From: Puia sp.
Lineage (GTDB): Bacteria > Bacteroidota > Bacteroidia > Chitinophagales > Chitinophagaceae
DNA: 64,000 bases
Assembly: GCA_031292515.1 (NCBI GenBank)
Contig: JARLGZ010000080.1
Span: 62,001-126,000, forward strand
Direction: 5' to 3'
Positions 63,123 through 64,000 of the stretch are shown here, piece by piece (position 1 is the first letter of the stretch; the number at the start of each line of letters is the position of its first letter). A model generated the notes under the pieces. It was not told the DNA's origin. It worked only from the letters and a program-made list of their open reading frames with translations, and made no database searches. The position numbers and the translations under genes are program-made.

Positions 63123-64000
63123 ATGAAAGGGAAGTATGATATGCTCTGGAAGAGTATGTTGGAAGAAGTATTTGAGGATCTGTTGCGGTTCGTAGATCCG
63201 GAGATTGAAAAAAAATTGGATATAGGCCGTGGTTTTGAATTTATGGACAAGGAACTGGCCGCGATCAATCCTGAACCGGGGGAGACGGCAGACACCCGTG
63301 TGGTGGATAAGCTCGTGAAGGTATACCTGCGTAATGGTGGCGAGACGTGGATGCTGTTGCATGTGGAGGTCCAGGGAGAGAATGAAGCCGGATTTGCAAA
63401 ACGTATGTTTCGCTACTACTACCGGTTGCTGGACCGGAAAAGTCTGCAAGATAAGGATGTGGCCGCGCTGGCGATTCTGACGGGCCGGTATGGAAAGAAG
63501 GTGCCGGATAAATACGAAAGGCGAACTTTTTGGGGAGGCGTTTTGTATAACTACAAGACATTGTGTATTACGGATTATTCCAACGATGTATTGAAGGCAA
63601 GCGACAATCCTTTTGCGATAGTAATGATGGTGGCGAAAGAGGCGCTAACGAAGAGGCCCAAGAATAACGTGGACGAGAAGGAGAAGAAAAGAGAGGAAGA
63701 AATTTGGGATCAGAAATTGCTTAAACAAAAGTTGCTGATTGTCAAATTATTGTATCGGGAAGCGACGTTTAGTGAAGATAAGGTCAGGGCAATTTTGGTC
63801 TTTTTGAACAACTACGTAGCATTTAATAAACAAGAAACAAATCGTATATTTATGGAACAAATAGATGTGATAACCGGTAAAAAAGATACTATGGGTATTA
63901 TAGAGCAAGTCAAGCAAATAAGACTTGAAGAGGCGAGGGAAGTGGGGCGTGAAGAAGGACTTAAAACGGGCCGCAAAGAAGGTCGTGATGAAGAGCGTCG
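63123..64000 (+). CDS. Rpn/PD-(D/E)XK nuclease-like family protein (3' truncated by window)
   Basis: The first 292 codons from the ATG at 63123. The N-terminus (KYDMLWKSMLEEVFEDLLRFVDP) is followed by DTRVVDKLVKVYLRNGGETWMLLHVEVQGE, the D...H-x-E-x-Q core typical of transposase-like Rpn/PD-(D/E)XK proteins (D57 or D62, E82, Q84). Next come RMFRYYYRLLDR and VAALAILTG. The visible end is a charged helical tail (RLEEAREVGREEG...KEGRDEERR) that continues off the window. These are multicopy putative recombination-promoting nucleases of no fixed host role. Base composition is more AT-rich than neighbouring genes. Confidence 0.85.
   Translation, partial: MKGKYDMLWKSMLEEVFEDLLRFVDPEIEKKLDIGRGFEFMDKELAAINPEPGETADTRVVDKLVKVYLRNGGETWMLLHVEVQGENEAGFAKRMFRYYYRLLDRKSLQDKDVAALAILTGRYGKKVPDKYERRTFWGGVLYNYKTLCITDYSNDVLKASDNPFAIVMMVAKEALTKRPKNNVDEKEKKREEEIWDQKLLKQKLLIVKLLYREATFSEDKVRAILVFLNNYVAFNKQETNRIFMEQIDVITGKKDTMGIIEQVKQIRLEEAREVGREEGLKTGRKEGRDEER

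Noticed and set aside
1-64000. tRNA, rRNA, tmRNA or RNase P genes
   Set aside because: I checked the larger gaps by eye and saw no cloverleaf or conserved cores. A covariance-model scan would be needed to exclude small RNAs.

Overview
The window is a stretch of chromosome from a member of the Bacteroidota, most likely the Chitinophagaceae. I infer this from a SusC/SusD pair and a second large TonB-dependent receptor, LytS/LytTR two-component signalling, a fused ribBA, families common in Bacteroidota (DUF2911, DUF3810, DUF5018, DUF4434, TamB-like), promoters fitting the Bacteroidota consensus TTTG-N19/20-TAnnTTTG, and no obvious Shine-Dalgarno sequences. The base composition is moderately GC-rich. 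No rRNA, tRNA or CRISPR array is visible.

Layout. 1-6.5 kb: the end of an M1 aminopeptidase, then a minus-strand cluster of an esterase, an ATP-grasp ligase, a frameshifted Uma2 gene and a GCS2-type carboxylate-amine ligase, with a second esterase divergent from it. 6.5-12.6 kb: a LytS-type histidine kinase and LytTR regulator joined by an exact 20-bp duplication, then an Oar-like TonB receptor. 12.6-22 kb: ribBA, a 1.6-kb-residue-class TamB-like protein, an intact Uma2, a DinB-like protein and gamma-glutamyltransferase. 22-30 kb: an M14 carboxypeptidase, a PIG-L deacetylase, two tiny membrane proteins and a sodium:solute symporter. 30-45.7 kb: DUF2911, an ECF sigma/anti-sigma pair and a mostly housekeeping block (GT14-like transferase, XerD, YkgJ, YraN, ManA, RnhA, acyl-CoA carboxylase beta, DUF3810, Dcd, phosphopantetheinyl transferase, a retropepsin-like protease, DUF2130). 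45.9-61.4 kb: a polysaccharide-utilization-like locus: a ROK regulator divergent from an AGE epimerase, SusC, SusD, a DUF5018 lipoprotein, a GHL10-like lipoprotein, an SGNH hydrolase, a conserved secreted protein, a Tat-exported DUF4434 protein and a sugar porter. The end holds a secreted phosphodiesterase, a dense hairpin region and a truncated Rpn/PD-(D/E)XK protein.

The most unusual feature is a set of short-period degenerate repeats. A heptamer array (consensus GTGAGTA/GTGAGTG) begins at or within a few bases of the stop codon of six genes, always in sense orientation, and places stop codons in all three frames. A second set of arrays (periods 7, 16, 17-18 and 21) lies just upstream of, or runs into, the start codons of the PIG-L, SusC, SusD and GHL10 genes. 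In-frame arrays (periods 9, 12, 21, 30) expand linkers in at least six proteins. Other leads are the amidoligase/ATP-grasp/esterase cluster and a 41-residue membrane protein overlapping a symporter start by ATGA.
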